64,000 nt of DNA from Candidatus Lutibacillus vidarii (GCA_016717165.1 JADKGA010000004.1:434001-498000), one strand, 5' to 3'; numbered from the stretch's first letter, positions 9,022-20,707 are shown. Notes: generated by a model not told the origin, from the sequence alone. Program-made: numbers and translations.

Positions 9022-9692
9022 CGAGTACCCCCTATGTGCGGCAGCGCCCGCCCGCGCGAGTCGTGCTCGCCGACGACCACGCGCTGGTCCGTCAGGGCCT
9101 GCGGCACATCATCGACGCCACCACCGACCTCAAGGTGGTCGCCGAGGTCGGTGACGGCGCGGCCGCTGTGGAGCGGGTCGGGCACGGCGATATCGACCTC
9201 GTCGTCATGGACATCTCGATGCCGCGGATGACCGGGCTGCAGGCGGCCCGCGAGCTGCAGCGGCGCGGCGGGAAGACCGCCGTCCTCATGCTCTCGATGC
9301 ATGACAACGAGCAGTACTTCTTCGAGGCGCTCAAGCTCGGCGCGGTGGGATATGTCCACAAGTCGGTGGCCGACCGGGACCTCATCACTGCGTGCCGGTC
9401 GGCCCTGCGTGGAGAGCCCTTCCTCTACCCGGGGGCCGTGGCCACCCTGATCCGCGACTACCTCGGGCGGGGCCGCGAGGCCACCGCCGACGCCACCTTG
9501 CTCACCCCGCGTGAGGAGGAGGTGCTCAAGCTCATCGCCGAAGGGCACAGCGGCAAGGAGATCGCCGACCTGCTCGTCCTCAGCCCGAAGACGGTCGAAC
9601 GGCACCGGGCGAACCTCCTGGAGAAGCTGGGCATGAAGGACCGCCTCGAGCTGACCCGCTACGCGATCCGGACCGGGCTCATCGAGCCCTAG
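9018..9692 (+). CDS. NarL/LuxR-family response regulator
   Basis: 224 residues. Receiver domain at about 14-130 with acidic pair DD (19-20), phospho-acceptor Asp65 in LVVMDISMP, and Lys115 in VHKS. A LuxR-type helix-turn-helix (LTPREEEVLKLIAEGHSGKEIADLL, here cited by position 155-182) completes it. It should act as a dimeric DNA-binding regulator phosphorylated by the histidine kinase at 7027-8094. GTG 9018 overlaps the upstream stop (GTGA). Confidence 0.92.
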   Translation: MTSTPYVRQRPPARVVLADDHALVRQGLRHIIDATTDLKVVAEVGDGAAAVERVGHGDIDLVVMDISMPRMTGLQAARELQRRGGKTAVLMLSMHDNEQYFFEALKLGAVGYVHKSVADRDLITACRSALRGEPFLYPGAVATLIRDYLGRGREATADATLLTPREEEVLKLIAEGHSGKEIADLLVLSPKTVERHRANLLEKLGMKDRLELTRYAIRTGLIEP

Positions 9693-9869
9693 CGCTCCTT
9701 GTCCTTCCCTGGCGGCTGCGGCGAGAGCCCGGCTGATGGGGGGCCACACCCACGCTGGCCGCGTGCAGCATGCAGAACCGGCCCCCGCGGTTGTGGCCGG
9801 CCCCGTTGGTCGTCGATGGTGAGGACAGGCGGCAACCGCGCCGCACAGACGCCGACAGGAGACCCAGCA

Positions 9870-10367
9870 ATGTCCACCGATGCCATCGTCCTGCTCAAGG
9901 CAGACCACAAGGAGGTCGCCCGCCTCTTTACCGAGTTCGAGAAGAAGGCCACCACCCCGGCCCGCAAGCGCGCCATCGTCGGCAAGGTCCTCGAGGCCCT
10001 CACCGTGCACACCTACCTCGAGAACGAGGTGCTCTACCCCCAGGTCCGCGCCGAGGTGCCAGCCCTCGAGGACCACATTCTGGAGAGCTACGAGGAGCAC
10101 CACGTCGTCGACGTCCTGGCCGCCGAGCTGGCCGGCATGGACCAGACCTCCGAGCGCTACTTCCCGAAGTTCACCGTGTTGATGGAGAACGTCCGCCACC
10201 ACGTGAAGGAAGAGGAGGAAGAGTGGTTCCCGCAGGTTCGCGCCGCCCTCTCCCGGACCCGGCTCTCCGAGATGGGCGCCCAGATGCTCGCCATGAAGCC
10301 CGACGCCCCCCGCCACCCGGCTCAGCCGAGTGCGCTGAAGAAGGCCATCGACGCCGTCATCGCCTGA
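9870..10367 (+). CDS. Hemerythrin HHE-domain protein
   Basis: 165 residues, a four-helix bundle with the expected metal ligands: His13 in ADHKEV, His47 and Glu51 in HTYLENEVLYP, His77 in EEHHVVD, and His110/Glu115 in VRHHVKEEEEEWFP. The family binds a di-iron centre and senses or stores oxygen, NO or iron. CAGGAGA lies 8 bases before ATG 9870; the longer frame upstream is not protein-like. Neighbours include catalase and a PNPOx-like stress protein, which fits an oxidative-stress setting. Confidence 0.9.
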   Translation: MSTDAIVLLKADHKEVARLFTEFEKKATTPARKRAIVGKVLEALTVHTYLENEVLYPQVRAEVPALEDHILESYEEHHVVDVLAAELAGMDQTSERYFPKFTVLMENVRHHVKEEEEEWFPQVRAALSRTRLSEMGAQMLAMKPDAPRHPAQPSALKKAIDAVIA

Positions 10368-10422
10368 CCGAACCACGACCTTCTCGACGAAACCGCAGGC
10401 CAACGCAGGACTAAGGAGCTCC

Positions 10423-12213
10423 GTGTCGAATCTTCCCGAGATCCCGGGGATGGGCGCACTGCCGTATGACGGCGGCGTGGCCTTCCGGCTCTGGGCACCA
10501 CATGCCGACGAGGTGTGGGTGACCGGAGACTTCATCGAATGGGCCACGCCGGGCTCGCCGCTGGCCTCGGAGGGCAATGGCAACTGGTATGCCGCCGTCC
10601 CCGAGGCGCGCGCCGGACAGGAATACAAGTTCGTCATACGAAATGGCGACCGGACCCTGCCGCGGGTCGACCCGTACGCGCGGCAGGTGACCAACTCGGT
10701 GGGCAACGGGGTCATCTACGACCACGGCGCCTTCGACTGGCAGGGCGACGACTACCACCTGCCCGGGCATCACGAGCTGGTCATCTACGAGCTGCACATC
10801 GGGTCCTTCTACACCCGCTCCGAGGACGAGGTCGGCACCCTCGAGCTGGCGATGAGCAAGTTCGACCACCTCGTCCGGCTCGGCGTCAATGTCATCCAGG
10901 TCATGCCCGTGGCGGAGTTCGCCGGTGACTACTCGTGGGGCTACAACCCCGCGCACGTCTTCGCCGTCGAGAGCGCGTACGGCGGCCCGGACGCCTTCAA
11001 GACCTTCGTCCGCGAGGCGCACAAGAAGGGCCTCGGCGTCGTCCTCGACGTCGTCTACAACCACTTCGGGCCCAGCGACCTCGACCTGTGGCAGTTCGAC
11101 GGGTGGAGCGAGAACGACAAGGGCGGCATCTACTTCTACAACGACGACCGTTCCTCGACCCCCTGGGGTGACACCCGGCCGGACTACGGGCGGGAGGAGG
11201 TGCGCCGGTTCATCCACGACAACGCGATGATGTGGCTGCACGACTACCACGTCGACGGCCTGCGCTTCGACATGACGCCGTACATCCGCAGCGTCGACGC
11301 CAGCGGCATGGACCTGCCCGAGGGCTGGGACCTCATGCGCTGGATCAACCTCTCCGTTCGTGAGCAGTTCCCGGGGCGGATCACCATCGCCGAGGACATG
11401 CACCAGGACCCGATGGTCAGCCAGGCCGGCGTCGGTGGCGCGGCCTTCCACGCCCAGTGGGACAGCGCCTTCGTCCACCCGGTCCGCGAGGCGGTCATCG
11501 CCGAGCAGGATGAGTGGCGCTCGATGGCCTCGATCGCCGAGGCGGTCACCACGTGCTACAACGACGACGCCTTCCAGCGGGTGATCTACACCGAGTCGCA
11601 CGACGAGGTGGCCAACGGCCAGGCCCGCGTCCCCTACGAGATCGACGAGGGCGATGCGACCGGGTGGTACGCCCAGAAGCGGTCCACCCTCGGTGCCGCG
11701 CTCGCGCTGACCTCGCCCGGCATACCGATGCTCTTCCAGGGCCAGGAGTTCCTCCAGGGTGGCTGGTTCCGCGACGACGTGCCGCTGCACTGGGAGCAGG
11801 ACAGCGAGTTCCGCGGTGTGGTGCGGCTCTACCGCGACCTCATCCGGCTGCGGCGCAACCTCGACGGCACGACCCGGGGCCTGACCGGTCACCACGTCAA
11901 CGTCTTCCACGCCGACGAGGAGTCCAATGTCTTCGCCTTCCACCGCTGGGCGGACGGCGGACCGGACGACGACACGGTCGTCGTCGTCAACCTCAGCGCG
12001 AACCCCTACGAGCACTACCGCATCGGTATGCCGCATCAGGGCCGCTGGGGCCTGCGTCTGAACTCCGACTCCCGGGCGTACAGTCAGGACTTCGGGGACG
12101 CCGCCGCATACGACCTCGACGCATGGGACGAGGACGCGGACGGTCTCGAGGCCCACGTGAGCCTGTCGATCGCGCCCTACACCGTCCTCGTGTACTCCCT
12201 CATCTCCACCTGA
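10423..12213 (+). CDS. GH13 alpha-amylase family enzyme with CBM48 (branching-enzyme-like)
   Basis: 596 residues. N-terminal CBM48-type beta-sandwich (about 10-110, VAFRLWAPHADEVWVTGDF). The GH13 barrel shows its four regions: DVVYNH (Asp209), GLRFDMT with nucleophile Asp283, ITIAED with general acid near Glu324, and ESHDE with Asp394. A C-terminal all-beta domain follows. This order fits 1,4-alpha-glucan branching enzymes and malto-oligosyltrehalose hydrolases; about 600 residues is short for GlgB, so I leave the exact reaction open. GTG 10423 follows AAGGAGCT. No glg or tre gene adjoins it. Confidence 0.85.
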   Translation: MSNLPEIPGMGALPYDGGVAFRLWAPHADEVWVTGDFIEWATPGSPLASEGNGNWYAAVPEARAGQEYKFVIRNGDRTLPRVDPYARQVTNSVGNGVIYDHGAFDWQGDDYHLPGHHELVIYELHIGSFYTRSEDEVGTLELAMSKFDHLVRLGVNVIQVMPVAEFAGDYSWGYNPAHVFAVESAYGGPDAFKTFVREAHKKGLGVVLDVVYNHFGPSDLDLWQFDGWSENDKGGIYFYNDDRSSTPWGDTRPDYGREEVRRFIHDNAMMWLHDYHVDGLRFDMTPYIRSVDASGMDLPEGWDLMRWINLSVREQFPGRITIAEDMHQDPMVSQAGVGGAAFHAQWDSAFVHPVREAVIAEQDEWRSMASIAEAVTTCYNDDAFQRVIYTESHDEVANGQARVPYEIDEGDATGWYAQKRSTLGAALALTSPGIPMLFQGQEFLQGGWFRDDVPLHWEQDSEFRGVVRLYRDLIRLRRNLDGTTRGLTGHHVNVFHADEESNVFAFHRWADGGPDDDTVVVVNLSANPYEHYRIGMPHQGRWGLRLNSDSRAYSQDFGDAAAYDLDAWDEDADGLEAHVSLSIAPYTVLVYSLIST

Positions 12214-12229
12214 CCGGAAAGGATCGGCC

Positions 12230-14311
<2,082 letters not shown>

Positions 14312-14408
14312 GTCGCGCACTGGGGCTCCTCGGTCGTCACAGAATCGGTCCGCCAGACGACTGTTCGCCCTACCTCTGTCCGACTTCGCTGATCCGAAGG
14401 GAAGCGCC

Positions 14409-14960
14409 ATGAGTACCGCACCCCAGAACCCGAACGCCGACGCTCGATCACAGACCAGCCGTCCTGATCCCGCTCAGGGGCCGACCCACGACCTGCCGAA
14501 GTTCGTCGAGCTCGTCGAGGGAGCCCGCACCTGCATGTTCACCACGGTCGACGAGGACGGCTCTCTGGTGAGCCGGCCGATGGCCGTCCAGGCGGTTGAC
14601 CCCGACGGAACCGTGTGGTTCTTCGCCTTCAGCGACGCCCCGAAGATCGCACAGATCGAGAGCAACGCCGAGGTCAACCTCTCCTTCGGGCAGGAGGACA
14701 CCTGGGTCTCGGCCAGCGGCACCGCGGTGCTCGTGGAGGATGTCGCCAAGAAGCGCGAGCTGTGGAACCCCTTCGCCACGGCGTGGTTCCAGTGCGAGCC
14801 CGAGGACGAGATCGTCTCGCTGATCCGGGTCGACACGACCTCGGGCGAGTACTGGGACAGCCCCGGCAAGGCCATCGCGCTGTTCGGGGTGCTCAAGGCC
14901 CTTACCGTGGGTGGCGAACCGATCGACGGCGATAACGCCAAGCTCGACCTCGCCGAATGA
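14409..14960 (+). CDS. Pyridoxamine-5'-phosphate-oxidase-like general stress protein
   Basis: 183 residues. A split-barrel fold of the general stress protein 26 type is visible: CMFTTVDEDGSLVSRPMAV, VWFFAFSDAPKIAQIESN and VNLSFGQEDTWVSASGTA. The family binds FMN or related flavins. The first 30 residues are polar and probably disordered. It lies behind the catalase gene in the same direction with 97 bases between, consistent with a stress regulon. Confidence 0.88.
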   Translation: MSTAPQNPNADARSQTSRPDPAQGPTHDLPKFVELVEGARTCMFTTVDEDGSLVSRPMAVQAVDPDGTVWFFAFSDAPKIAQIESNAEVNLSFGQEDTWVSASGTAVLVEDVAKKRELWNPFATAWFQCEPEDEIVSLIRVDTTSGEYWDSPGKAIALFGVLKALTVGGEPIDGDNAKLDLAE

Positions 14961-15073
14961 GCCGGCCCGGCGACCTCTCCCCGTTGTCGCCGCGCCACGG
15001 TTGTTCTCGTCTGCCGCACTGACAGGGACGGCAAACCGGAACAACCGTGGCGGCATACCGCTGGGGCGAAGCC

Positions 15074-15739
15074 CTAGACGCCGGCGTTGAGCAGCGGACC
15101 CAGCGCGAGCAGCATGCCGATCGACCAGGTGAGATGGGTGACGATCGGGCCGAGCACACCGCCGGTGACCCGTCGGTGCAGCGCGGTGACCAGCCCGACC
15201 GCGACGGCGGCGAGAGTGAGCAGCGGGATCGCCGCCGTCGCAGTGACGAGGGCGTAGACGAGGGTCGTCGCCGGGACGGCAATGCGATCCGGTATGGCGG
15301 CGAAGAGGGCGCCGCGGAAGTAGAGCTCCTCGGAGATCCCGTTCAGGGCGGTGATCGCCAGCACCGCGGGCAGGCTTCCGAGGCGGGCGTGGTCGAGCAG
15401 CTCCAGGACGGGGTCCCGCAGCAGCGGCACCCGCGAGACGACCAGGGCCCCGGCGAGGAAGATGCCCAGCAGCAGCAGGCCGAGGGCGAAGGACTGGACC
15501 AGGGGAAGGGTCCGCGGCCCACCGCTGCGGGTCACCGCCCGGCCGAGGTGGATCGGTCCGGAGAGATAGGCCCCGGCAATCCACACCGCAGCCAGAGCCA
15601 GCGTCGCGGGGTAGAACAGCGGGTCACCCGGAACGATCCGCAAGGCCCAGGACAGCACGACAGCGCCGACGACGAGCGTTGCGGCGGCCCCGACCCGCTG
15701 ACGGGTGGACGCTCCGGCCGGCTCCGGCTGCTCGTCCAC
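15074..15739 (-). CDS. CPBP-family intramembrane metalloprotease
   Basis: 221 residues, about six to seven hydrophobic segments. The ABI/CPBP motif EELYFRG sits in the middle, with the following histidine region HRRVTGG and IVTHLTWS providing the other metal ligands expected in this glutamate/histidine membrane protease family. Substrate unknown. The start is GTG 15739; the frame is open a little further upstream. Confidence 0.87.
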   Translation of the reverse strand: MDEQPEPAGASTRQRVGAAATLVVGAVVLSWALRIVPGDPLFYPATLALAAVWIAGAYLSGPIHLGRAVTRSGGPRTLPLVQSFALGLLLLGIFLAGALVVSRVPLLRDPVLELLDHARLGSLPAVLAITALNGISEELYFRGALFAAIPDRIAVPATTLVYALVTATAAIPLLTLAAVAVGLVTALHRRVTGGVLGPIVTHLTWSIGMLLALGPLLNAGV

Positions 15740-15900
15740 GGCCGACTCGATGAGAGCCGCCCGCAGGAAAGCGGACAGCTCGCGAGCGGGCGACGGGGCG
15801 ATGGCTGGCTCCTTGAGGCGGGGTCGCCTCAGGGTATGCCAGCCCGGGCCGACGCGACGGGCCGGTCATCGGGTGGTCGGTCCGCATGGTTCACTGCGAT

Positions 15901-16938
15901 ATGAGCGAACAACCGACGCCGGCCGTCGCCCCGGACCAGGGACACCCCTTCGTGCTCGTCACCGGGGTCACGGGATACATCGGGACCCGGTTGGTTCCCG
16001 TGCTCCTCGCCCAGGGACGTCACGTGCGCGTCCTGACCCGCGACCGGAGCAAGCTCGCGCAACGGGCCTGGCTCGACCAGGTCGACGTCGTCGAGGGCGA
16101 CGCCATGGACCGAGGCACGCTCGAACGCGCGCTGTCCGGGACGTCGACCGCCTACTACCTGCTCCACTCGATGGACGGCAAGCCGGACTTCGAGCGGCGG
16201 GACCGGGCGATCGCCCTCCGCTTCGCCCAGGCGGCCCGCGAGGCCGGGGTGCACCGGATCGTCTATCTCAGCGGCCTGCACCCCGCGAACGTGCGCCTGT
16301 CGGCGCATCTGCACTCGCGGAAAGAGGTCGGCGACATCCTCATGGCCAGCGGCGTGCCCACGGCAGTGCTGCAGGCGGCGGTCATCCTCGGCTCGGGGTC
16401 GGCCTCTTTCGAGATGATGCGCTATCTCACCCGGCGGCTGCCCGCCATGGTGGCGCCCAAGTGGCTGCGCAACCGGATCCAGCCGATCGCGGTCGAGGAC
16501 GTGCTGCACTATCTCACCGTCGCGGCGGACCTGCCGCCGGAGCTCAACCGCACCTTCGACATCGGCGGCCCGGATGTCCTCACCTATGCCGACATGATCC
16601 GCCGGTTCGCCACGATCGACGGCCTGACCCCACGGGTCATCGCGCCCGTCCCCGTCCTCACCCCCTGGCTGGCCAGCCACTGGGTCGCCCTGGTCACGCC
16701 GGTCCCGGCTGCGATCGCCAAGCCGCTGGTCGGCAGCCTGATCCACGAGGTGATCTGTCAGGAGGACGACCTCGTCGCGCTCACCGGGCCGCCGCCGCAC
16801 CGGCGCACGAGCTTCGACGACGCCGTCCGTCAGGCGCTGGCTCCGCGGAGCGGAGCCGACGAGGAGCGCCCGGAGCCGGGTGAGGTCCCGCCCGCACAGA
16901 TCACCGCCGCGGATCCCGACTGGGCGGGCGGGCACTGA
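15901..16938 (+). CDS. Atypical SDR / NAD(P)H-binding epimerase-like protein
   Basis: 345 residues. Rossmann nucleotide-binding loop VTGVTGYIGTRLVPVL at about 17-32, a downstream acidic DVVEGDAMD, YLLHSM, and YLSGLHP. It lacks a clear YxxxK pair, as in atypical SDRs of the NmrA/SDR_a5 type that use or sense NAD(P)H. The C-terminus from about 290 is charged and proline-rich. ATG 15901 is preferred over ATG 15886 (MVHCDMSEQ). No operon partner. Confidence 0.78.
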   Translation: MSEQPTPAVAPDQGHPFVLVTGVTGYIGTRLVPVLLAQGRHVRVLTRDRSKLAQRAWLDQVDVVEGDAMDRGTLERALSGTSTAYYLLHSMDGKPDFERRDRAIALRFAQAAREAGVHRIVYLSGLHPANVRLSAHLHSRKEVGDILMASGVPTAVLQAAVILGSGSASFEMMRYLTRRLPAMVAPKWLRNRIQPIAVEDVLHYLTVAADLPPELNRTFDIGGPDVLTYADMIRRFATIDGLTPRVIAPVPVLTPWLASHWVALVTPVPAAIAKPLVGSLIHEVICQEDDLVALTGPPPHRRTSFDDAVRQALAPRSGADEERPEPGEVPPAQITAADPDWAGGH

Positions 16939-16953
16939 GCGGCCCCGTTCTCC

Positions 16954-17008
16954 GTGCCCTGAGCGCCACGCTCACCGGGCCCTGAGCGTCGCGCTCACCG
17001 GGCCCTCC
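16954..17008. terminator. Repeated short hairpins after the SDR gene
   Basis: Two near-copies of a 25-base unit each contain TGAGCG-n3-CGCTCA-type hairpins (about 16961-16975 and 16983-16998). Their place 15 bases after the gene suggests transcription termination without a U tract. Confidence 0.4.
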
Positions 17009-17119
17009 GAGCATCGCTGATGAGGGCGGGCGCGCGGCATACCCGACCAGACGCGGGCCGGCATACCGGGGAAACGACCACAGCGCCCCGCATCGCGCGA
17101 AACCGCCGTACCGAGGACA

Positions 17120-17899
17120 ATGGGCCGCGTGTCATCGACGATCGACCTCAACGCCGACCTCGGCGAGTCCTTCGGGCCCTGGTCGATCGGCGATGACGCG
17201 GCCATGCTCGACGTCGTCACCAGCGCCAATGTCGCCTGCGGCTTCCATGCCGGCGACCCGCTCACGTTGCGCCGGACCTGTCAGGTGGCGGCCGAGCGCG
17301 GGGTGACCGTCGGGGCTCAGGTGGGCTACCGCGACCTCGTCGGCTTCGGGCGACGGTTCCTCGACATGGAGCCCGAGGAGCTCACCGCCGACGTCCTCTA
17401 CCAGCTGGGCGCCCTCGACGCGATGGCCAAGAGTGCGGGCACCCGGGTCCGGTACGTCAAGCCGCACGGAGCGCTCTACCACGCGACGGTCCGGGACGAG
17501 GCGCTGGCCGACGCGGTCATCGAGGCGGTCCGCCGCTACAACCCGACGCTGCACATCCTCGGGATGCCCGGGTCGCTGCTGCTCGAGTTCGCCGAGGAGG
17601 CCGGGCTCGTCGCGGTCCCTGAGGCCTTCGCCGACCGCGCCTACAGCCCGGACGGCACGCTCATCCCCCGCGGCGACCCGGGGGCGGTCCTCTCCGACCC
17701 GGTCGAGGTCGCGGCCCGTATGGTGCGCCTGGTCACCGAGGGCGTCGTCCCCGCGGTCGACGGCACCGATGTCATGGTCCACGCCGAGTCGATCTGCACC
17801 CACGGCGACTCACCCGGCGCCGTGCTCATGGCCCGCGCGGTGCGGGAGGCCCTCGTCGCGGCCGGAGTCACGCTGCGGTCGTTCGCCCCCGGCTCGTAA
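17120..17899 (+). CDS. pxpA: 5-oxoprolinase subunit A
   Basis: 259 residues of the LamB/YcsF family. Key blocks: IDLNADLGESFG at 8-19, SANVACGFHAGDP, VGAQVGYRDLVGFGRR, YVKPHGALYH and the late DVMVHAESICTHGDSPGA. PxpA, with PxpB and PxpC, performs ATP-dependent opening of 5-oxoproline to glutamate in the cytosol. All three subunits are adjacent here. Start ATG 17120; GTG 17129 (VSSTIDLN) is possible. Confidence 0.93.
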   Translation: MGRVSSTIDLNADLGESFGPWSIGDDAAMLDVVTSANVACGFHAGDPLTLRRTCQVAAERGVTVGAQVGYRDLVGFGRRFLDMEPEELTADVLYQLGALDAMAKSAGTRVRYVKPHGALYHATVRDEALADAVIEAVRRYNPTLHILGMPGSLLLEFAEEAGLVAVPEAFADRAYSPDGTLIPRGDPGAVLSDPVEVAARMVRLVTEGVVPAVDGTDVMVHAESICTHGDSPGAVLMARAVREALVAAGVTLRSFAPGS

Positions 17900-17904
17900 G
17901 TCCG

Positions 17905-18576
17905 GTGCCGGTCACGATCCTCCCGTATGGCGACCGCGCCCTGCTGCTCGAGCTCGTCGCTGCCGGGGTTGGCGTCGACGTCCGCGCCGGGGCCTCGGCG
18001 CAGGTCAGCGCGGCGATCCGGGCGGCCGGCCCGCGGGTGACGGCCGGGCTCGTCGACATCGTCCCGGCCGAGCGCACGGTGCTCGTGACGACCCGGCCCG
18101 GCACCGACCTGGTCGCCCTCCGGGCGGACTTGCTCGCTCTCCTCTCGGCCGGCGAGGCCGGTCCTGGGGTGGACACCGTCGCCGGGGAGGCTCGGCTGGT
18201 CACCATCCCGGTCCGGTATGACGGCCCGGACCTCGACGACGTGGCACGGCATACCGGACTGACCGTCGCGGAGGTGACGGCGGCGCACGAGGCGAGCCAC
18301 TGGGAGGTGGCCTTCTGCGGCTTCGTCCCCGGCTTCGCGTACCTCGTCGGCGGCGACCCTCGCCTGGAGGTCCCGCGCCGGAGCACCCCGCGCACCGTGG
18401 TGCCGGCCGGTGCGGTGGCGCTGGCCGGGCGGTACTCCGGGATCTACCCGCGGCCCTCCCCCGGCGGCTGGCAGCTCATCGGCAGCACATCCGCGGTGCT
18501 CTTCGACCCGCACCGCGAGTCCCCGGCGCTGCTGCGGCCGGGCGACCGGGTCCGTTTCGTCGCGAGCCCGACATGA
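17905..18576 (+). CDS. pxpB: 5-oxoprolinase subunit B
   Basis: 223 residues, KipI-like allophanate-hydrolase subunit 1 domain. Blocks ILPYGDRALLLEL at the start, FCGFVPGFAYLVGGDPRLEVPRR and GWQLIGSTSAVLFDPHRESP are typical. GTG start 5 bases after the pxpA stop. Overlaps pxpC by 4 bases (ATGA), so the three subunits are translated together. Confidence 0.93.
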   Translation: MPVTILPYGDRALLLELVAAGVGVDVRAGASAQVSAAIRAAGPRVTAGLVDIVPAERTVLVTTRPGTDLVALRADLLALLSAGEAGPGVDTVAGEARLVTIPVRYDGPDLDDVARHTGLTVAEVTAAHEASHWEVAFCGFVPGFAYLVGGDPRLEVPRRSTPRTVVPAGAVALAGRYSGIYPRPSPGGWQLIGSTSAVLFDPHRESPALLRPGDRVRFVASPT

Positions 18577-19457
18577 CCGGCGGCGCCGCTGCACGCGCCC
18601 TCACCGTGGTCGCGACCGGGCCGCTCGTCCTCGTCCAGGACCGCGGCCGACCCGGGTATGCCGACGTCGGCGTCTCACCGTCGGGCGCGGCCGACCGGGG
18701 AGCCTTCGAGCTCGGCGCGCGGCTGGTCGGCAATACCGACGCCGACGCGGCCTTCGAGGTGCTGCTCGGTGGGCTGGCCGTGCGCGCCGAGACCGAGCTC
18801 ACCGTGGCGGTGACCGGTGCGCCGTGCCCGGTCGAGGTGGCCGGGCGGCCGGTCGGGTTCGCTGCGCCGGTCCACTGCGGGGCGGGTCAGGTGCTCCGGC
18901 TCGGTATGGCGCCCCAAGGCCTGCGGTCCTACCTCACTGTGGCCGGAGGTCTCGACAGCGTGCGGGTTCTCGGGTCCGCCTCGACCGACACCCTGTCGGG
19001 GCTCGGGCCGGCACCGGTCGAGGCCGGTGACCGTTTCGTCGTGGCGCCGTCGCGGCAGACCGGCGCGGGAGCGGTCGACCTCGCTCCCGTCGCGGCGCCG
19101 GCGTCGGGTCTGGTGGACCTTGAGATCACCGTCGGGCCTCGGGCCGACTGGCTCGACGCGAGCTCGTCGCTCACCGGGCGGTCATGGGTCGTGGGGGCGG
19201 ACAGCGACCGGGTCGGGATCCGGCTCGACGGACCGCCGCTGGCCTGGGCGGACCACGTCCGCGGCACCGAGCTGGCCAGCGAGGGGATCGTCCGCGGCGC
19301 GGTCCAGCTGCCCCCGTCCGGACGGCCGATCATCTTCCTCGCCGACCACCCGACGACCGGCGGCTACCCCGTCGTCGCCGTGGTGGCGTCGGCCTGCCTG
19401 GACCGGCTCGCTCAGCTGCGGCCGGGTCAGTCGGTCAGGCTCGGCTCAGGCGTCTGA
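18573..19457 (+). CDS. pxpC: 5-oxoprolinase subunit C
   Basis: 294 residues, KipA-like allophanate-hydrolase subunit 2 domain. It shows VQDRGRPGYADVGVSPSGAAD, GLRSYLTVAGG, SNSDR-like ADSDRVGIRLDG, SEGIVRGAVQLPPSGRPI and LADHPTTGGYPVVA. Last gene of pxpABC. Its 3' end overlaps by 12 bases the 3' end of the convergent repeat protein. Confidence 0.93.
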   Translation: MTGGAAARALTVVATGPLVLVQDRGRPGYADVGVSPSGAADRGAFELGARLVGNTDADAAFEVLLGGLAVRAETELTVAVTGAPCPVEVAGRPVGFAAPVHCGAGQVLRLGMAPQGLRSYLTVAGGLDSVRVLGSASTDTLSGLGPAPVEAGDRFVVAPSRQTGAGAVDLAPVAAPASGLVDLEITVGPRADWLDASSSLTGRSWVVGADSDRVGIRLDGPPLAWADHVRGTELASEGIVRGAVQLPPSGRPIIFLADHPTTGGYPVVAVVASACLDRLAQLRPGQSVRLGSGV

Positions 19458-20498
19458 CTCTCGGGTATGCGCGGCCTCGCGCGCCTCCTGCGCCGCCGCA
19501 CCGATGTCGTCCCCGGCGTCGTGCGCCGCGTCGGCCACCTCGTCGGCCACCTCGTCGGCGGCTGCTGACACGGCGTCCTCCGCGTCTGCTGCTGCCTCGC
19601 TCGACTGGTCAGCGACCTCGTCGGCGGTCGCGGAGAGGGCCTCGGTGGCGTCGGCTGCCGCGTCGGTCACTGTCTCGGTGACATCGGTGACCGCGTGCAG
19701 CGGCGCGTCGGCGACCACGGGCGCCGCCTCCTTGGCCGCGTCGGCTGCTTCGGTCGACGCCCGAGCCGCCTGGGCGTGGATGTGCTCGACCTTGCCCGTC
19801 ACGGCTTCGCCCGCCTCGGTCACCTTGGCCTTGAGCGTCTCAGCCGTCTCGACGCTCTTGTGCTTGATGGTCTCCGCGGTCTCGGCGCTCTTGTGCTTGA
19901 TGGTCTCGGCCGTCTCTACGCTCTTGTGCTTGACCGTCTCAACCGTCTCGACACTCTTGGCCTTGATCGTCTCCGCCGCCTCAGCGCTCTTGACCCGAGC
20001 GGTCTCGGCGGCCTCACTGACCTTGTCGCGGATCGACTCGCGGGTCACGGCCGGCCGAGCCGGGCGTGGGGTGTCGGTGCCATCGGCGTCCGCCAGCGGG
20101 ATGGCCCACGGGTCGTCCTTGGGGCGCCGGCTGCGCAGGACGGCATACACCGCGCCCGCGGCAGCGGCGAGCAGACCCAGGCCAAGCAGCGTGCGTCCGG
20201 ACGAGCGGGACTTCTTCGAGGACCGTGAGGCGACGCGGGCAGCGGGCCGGCTGACCGCCTCGGCGACCGAGGACGCCGTGGGCGCCACCGTCTCCGCGAC
20301 CGCATCGGCGATGGCCGTGGCCGCCGGACGGGCCGCCTCGGCGAGCGCCGCGACCCGGGATCCGAGCCAGGCCTGAGCCGCGGCACGCGGGATGATCTGG
20401 GAGCGCGGGCCGGACAGCAGTCCGGTCAGCGCGCTGAGCGCGGAGCTGATCTGCCGCCCGCCTGTGGAGGTCGTCTTGTCGTCGTCGCTCATGCCCAT
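19446..20498 (-). CDS. Alanine-rich protein with 11-residue amphipathic repeats (LEA/apolipoprotein-like)
   Basis: About 350 residues. A hydrophobic segment LLGLGLLAAAAGAVYAVL near residue 110 is followed by at least five 11-residue units of the form KSxETxETIKx (about 165-225), then a long Ala/Asp/Glu/Thr-rich helix-forming tail. The repeat period of 11 is that of LEA group 3 and apolipoprotein helices, which lie on membranes or protect during drying. This suggests a one-helix membrane protein with a long amphipathic arm (inference). ATG 20498 lies 8 bases behind an AGG; ATG 20492 is also possible. Confidence 0.7.
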   Translation of the reverse strand: MGMSDDDKTTSTGGRQISSALSALTGLLSGPRSQIIPRAAAQAWLGSRVAALAEAARPAATAIADAVAETVAPTASSVAEAVSRPAARVASRSSKKSRSSGRTLLGLGLLAAAAGAVYAVLRSRRPKDDPWAIPLADADGTDTPRPARPAVTRESIRDKVSEAAETARVKSAEAAETIKAKSVETVETVKHKSVETAETIKHKSAETAETIKHKSVETAETLKAKVTEAGEAVTGKVEHIHAQAARASTEAADAAKEAAPVVADAPLHAVTDVTETVTDAAADATEALSATADEVADQSSEAAADAEDAVSAAADEVADEVADAAHDAGDDIGAAAQEAREAAHTRESDA

Positions 20499-20707
20499 GG
20501 CACACACCTGTCCTCGGTTGGAGAGCCCGGCTGCTACCGCCATCCTGCCTTGCCGGGGGCGCCGACGCACCTTCCTCACGCCCCCGGGGTCGGGGCGTGG
20601 GTCGGGCTGGGCAGTGGCGCACCGCGTTTCACTCGATGCCGCTGCCGTCCGGGCGCGGGGCGGGCGGGCGCACGGCGGCATACCTCGCGCATGGGAGGAT
20701 GACCCTC

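Noticed and set aside
8406..10715. 769-codon frame on the minus strand
   Set aside because: It lies opposite the TspO-like, regulator, hemerythrin and GH13 genes and is low-complexity; long antisense frames are usual at this GC content.
19857..19950. Possible CRISPR-like repeat
   Set aside because: The regular 33-base units encode the 11-residue protein repeat in frame; there are no unique spacers and no cas genes.
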